From contig NZ_JAGINP010000012.1 of assembly GCF_017876155.1 (NCBI RefSeq), positions 62,001 to 126,000 of the forward strand: a stretch of 64,000 bases of DNA, given 5' to 3'. Shown here piece by piece: positions 62,630-64,000 of this stretch. Both the position numbers and the translations under genes were made by a program. This stretch comes from Azospirillum rugosum (GTDB taxonomy: Bacteria; Pseudomonadota; Alphaproteobacteria; Azospirillales; Azospirillaceae). Position 1 is the first letter of the stretch, and each line of letters opens with the position of its first letter. The notes beneath the pieces are model-generated. The model saw only the letters and a list, made by a program, of their open reading frames with translations. It was not told where the DNA came from and did not search any database.

Positions 62630-63871
62630 ATGGATTGCTTTGCCGTGCCGGGTTCCGGCCTTCTGCCCCTGGACGACGCGCTCGCCGTGATCCGGGAGGG
62701 CGTGCGCCCGGTGGCCGGCGCCGAAACCGTCGCCCTGCACGACGCGCTGGGCCGCTTCCTGGCGGAGGACGTGACGGCAGGCGTCAACGTGCCGCCGATG
62801 GCCGTGTCGTCCATGGACGGCTGGGCCTTCCGCGCCCCGGCGGACGGATCGCCGGATGAGCCGCGCCGCCTCGCGGTGGTCGGCCGCGTTCCGGCGGGGA
62901 CGGTTTTCGCAGGCACGGTCGGGCCGGGGGAGGCGGTGCGCATCTTCACCGGTGCCCCGCTGCCCGACGGCGCCGACACCGTCGCCATGCAGGAGGAGTG
63001 CGAGGCCGGCGACGGCACCGTCCTGGTGCCGCCGTTGGAGCGCGGCAGCAACGTGCGCGCGGCCGGGGAGGACATGCGCGCTGGCGCCGTCGTCCTGGCG
63101 GAGGGACGGCGGCTGCGCGCCCAGGAGGTCGGCCTTGCCGCCGCGGTCGGGCGCAGCACGCTGCGGGTGCGCCGCCGGCTGCGCGTCGCGCTGTTCTCCA
63201 CCGGGGACGAGCTTCGCGAGCCGGGCGGCGGCAAGCCGGACGGCGCCATCTTCGACGCCAACCGCTACACGCTGGCCGCCCAACTGCTGGCGCTCGGCGT
63301 CGAACTGCGCGACCTCGGCATCCTGCCCGACCAGCCGGACGCGGTGCGCGCCGCGCTGGCCGCCGCCGCTGACGAGGCCGACCTGATCGTCTCCTCCGGC
63401 GGCATGTCGGTGGGGGAGGAGGACCATGTGAAGGCCGCGGTTTCGGCACTGGGTTCGCTCCACCTGTGGCGCCTGGCGCTGCGCCCCGGCAAGCCGCTCG
63501 CCCTGGGCCAAGTCGGCCAGACCCCGTTCCTCGGCCTGCCCGGCAACCCGGTGTCGGCGATGGTCACCTTCATGCTGGTTGGGCGTCCGCTGGTGCTGCG
63601 GCTGTCCGGCGGCGAGTCCGTGGTGCCGCGCAGCCTCGTGGTGGCCGGCTTCTCCTTCACCAAGAAGCCCGGCCGGCGGGAGTTCCTGCGCGCCCGGCTG
63701 GAGACGGGCCCCGACGGCCGCCCCGTCGCCCGGAAGTTCCCCAACAACAGCTCCGGCGTGCTGACCTCCATGGCGGAGAGCGACGGGCTCATCGACATGG
63801 CGGCGGACGCGACGGAGATCCGGGCCGGCGATCTTGTGGACTTCCTGCCCTTCACCGGCCTGCTCGGCTGA
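62630..63871 (+). CDS. moeA: Molybdopterin molybdenumtransferase
   Basis: 413 residues. MoeA motifs in order: PLDDALAVIREGVRP, VSSMDGWAFRAP, GAPLPDGADTVAMQE, the MPT-binding FSTGDEL, SSGGMSVGEEDHVKAAV, and GLPGNPVSAMVTFM. The C-terminal domain IV (REFLRARL ... DLVDFLPF) is complete. It inserts molybdate into adenylated molybdopterin to finish the molybdenum cofactor. An ATG at 62630 is used; a weak ribosome site precedes it. No other moa/moe genes are in the window. Confidence 0.95.
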   Translation: MDCFAVPGSGLLPLDDALAVIREGVRPVAGAETVALHDALGRFLAEDVTAGVNVPPMAVSSMDGWAFRAPADGSPDEPRRLAVVGRVPAGTVFAGTVGPGEAVRIFTGAPLPDGADTVAMQEECEAGDGTVLVPPLERGSNVRAAGEDMRAGAVVLAEGRRLRAQEVGLAAAVGRSTLRVRRRLRVALFSTGDELREPGGGKPDGAIFDANRYTLAAQLLALGVELRDLGILPDQPDAVRAALAAAADEADLIVSSGGMSVGEEDHVKAAVSALGSLHLWRLALRPGKPLALGQVGQTPFLGLPGNPVSAMVTFMLVGRPLVLRLSGGESVVPRSLVVAGFSFTKKPGRREFLRARLETGPDGRPVARKFPNNSSGVLTSMAESDGLIDMAADATEIRAGDLVDFLPFTGLLG

Positions 63872-63879
63872 GGCGGGCG

Positions 63880-64000
63880 TTACGACCGGCTGTAGGGGGT
63901 CGTCTCGTCGGCGGCCGGCCCGCGGGCGGTCTTGAAGGCCGGGTCGCTGACCGGCCTTCCGCTGACGCGGTCGACCAGGATGGGGTCGGCCTCTTCGCCC
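63880..64000 (-). CDS. C-terminal end of an unidentified protein (cut by window edge)
   Basis: A frame open from the window end runs to a TAA at 63880 on the minus strand and would encode about 39 residues (ending VSGRPVSDPAFKT...YSRS). Third codon positions are nearly all G or C, as in the genes around it, and it converges with moeA with an eight-base gap. The fragment is too short to name. Confidence 0.55.
   Translation of the reverse strand, partial: GEEADPILVDRVSGRPVSDPAFKTARGPAADETTPYSRS

Overview
The window is about 70% GC, densely coded, and rich in overlapping stop/start junctions. Its content (RND efflux, an exopolysaccharide locus, sugar-acid and amino-acid catabolism, ABC uptake systems, chemotaxis) and its paired GC-rich hairpin repeats between genes suggest a soil or plant-associated alphaproteobacterium. 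Azospirillum or a close relative (Rhodospirillales) is my best guess, from general resemblance only. There are no rRNA, tRNA, CRISPR or transposase genes that I can recognise. The first and last genes are cut by the window ends.

Layout: 1-1784, end of an acyl-CoA synthetase and an SCP2-type thiolase. 1954-7252, an RND pump and its adaptor, divergent from a TetR repressor with palindromes between them. 7260-20411, an MBL hydrolase followed by a polysaccharide locus (flippase, two FkbM methyltransferases, Wzz/Wzc-like protein, Wza-like exporter, WecG-type transferase, O-antigen ligase/polymerase-like protein, GH18 protein, undecaprenyl-phosphate sugar transferase, methyltransferase). 20904-26187, a complete D-galactonate (De Ley-Doudoroff) pathway with transporter and IclR regulator. 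26207-33307, an XRE-cupin regulator, two divergent flavin oxidases for 2-hydroxy acids, a DapA-family aldolase/dehydratase and a polar amino-acid ABC transporter. 33311-45199 (all minus strand), a LysR regulator, a five-gene branched-chain-type ABC transporter, a D-glutamate cyclase-like protein, a lone binding protein, 5-oxoprolinase PxpB/PxpC, a chemoreceptor and PxpA.

45452-48653 is a three-gene MacA/MacB- or DevBCA-like exporter. It converges on 48608-56547, a nine-gene minus-strand cluster that is the most interesting part of the window. It is an extended Nit1C-type cluster: Sll0783/MSMEG_0572 protein, Nit6803-type nitrilase, MSMEG_0568 radical SAM protein, MSMEG_0569 flavoprotein, MSMEG_0567 acetyltransferase, sll0787 AIR-synthase-like protein, MSMEG_0565 glycosyltransferase, MSMEG_0570 small protein and an LnmK/Pnap_2097-type double-hotdog protein. 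A near-consensus sigma-54 promoter precedes the first gene, yet the divergent neighbour is a MocR/GntR-aminotransferase regulator and not a sigma-54 activator. The gene set looks more like a biosynthetic pathway for a small nitrogenous molecule than simple nitrile breakdown.

58479-61836 encodes a DUF305 protein, a YVTN beta-propeller, an ECF sigma factor and its membrane anti-sigma in one apparent operon. 62050-63871 carries a DUF1993 protein and MoeA, and a truncated unknown gene ends the window.
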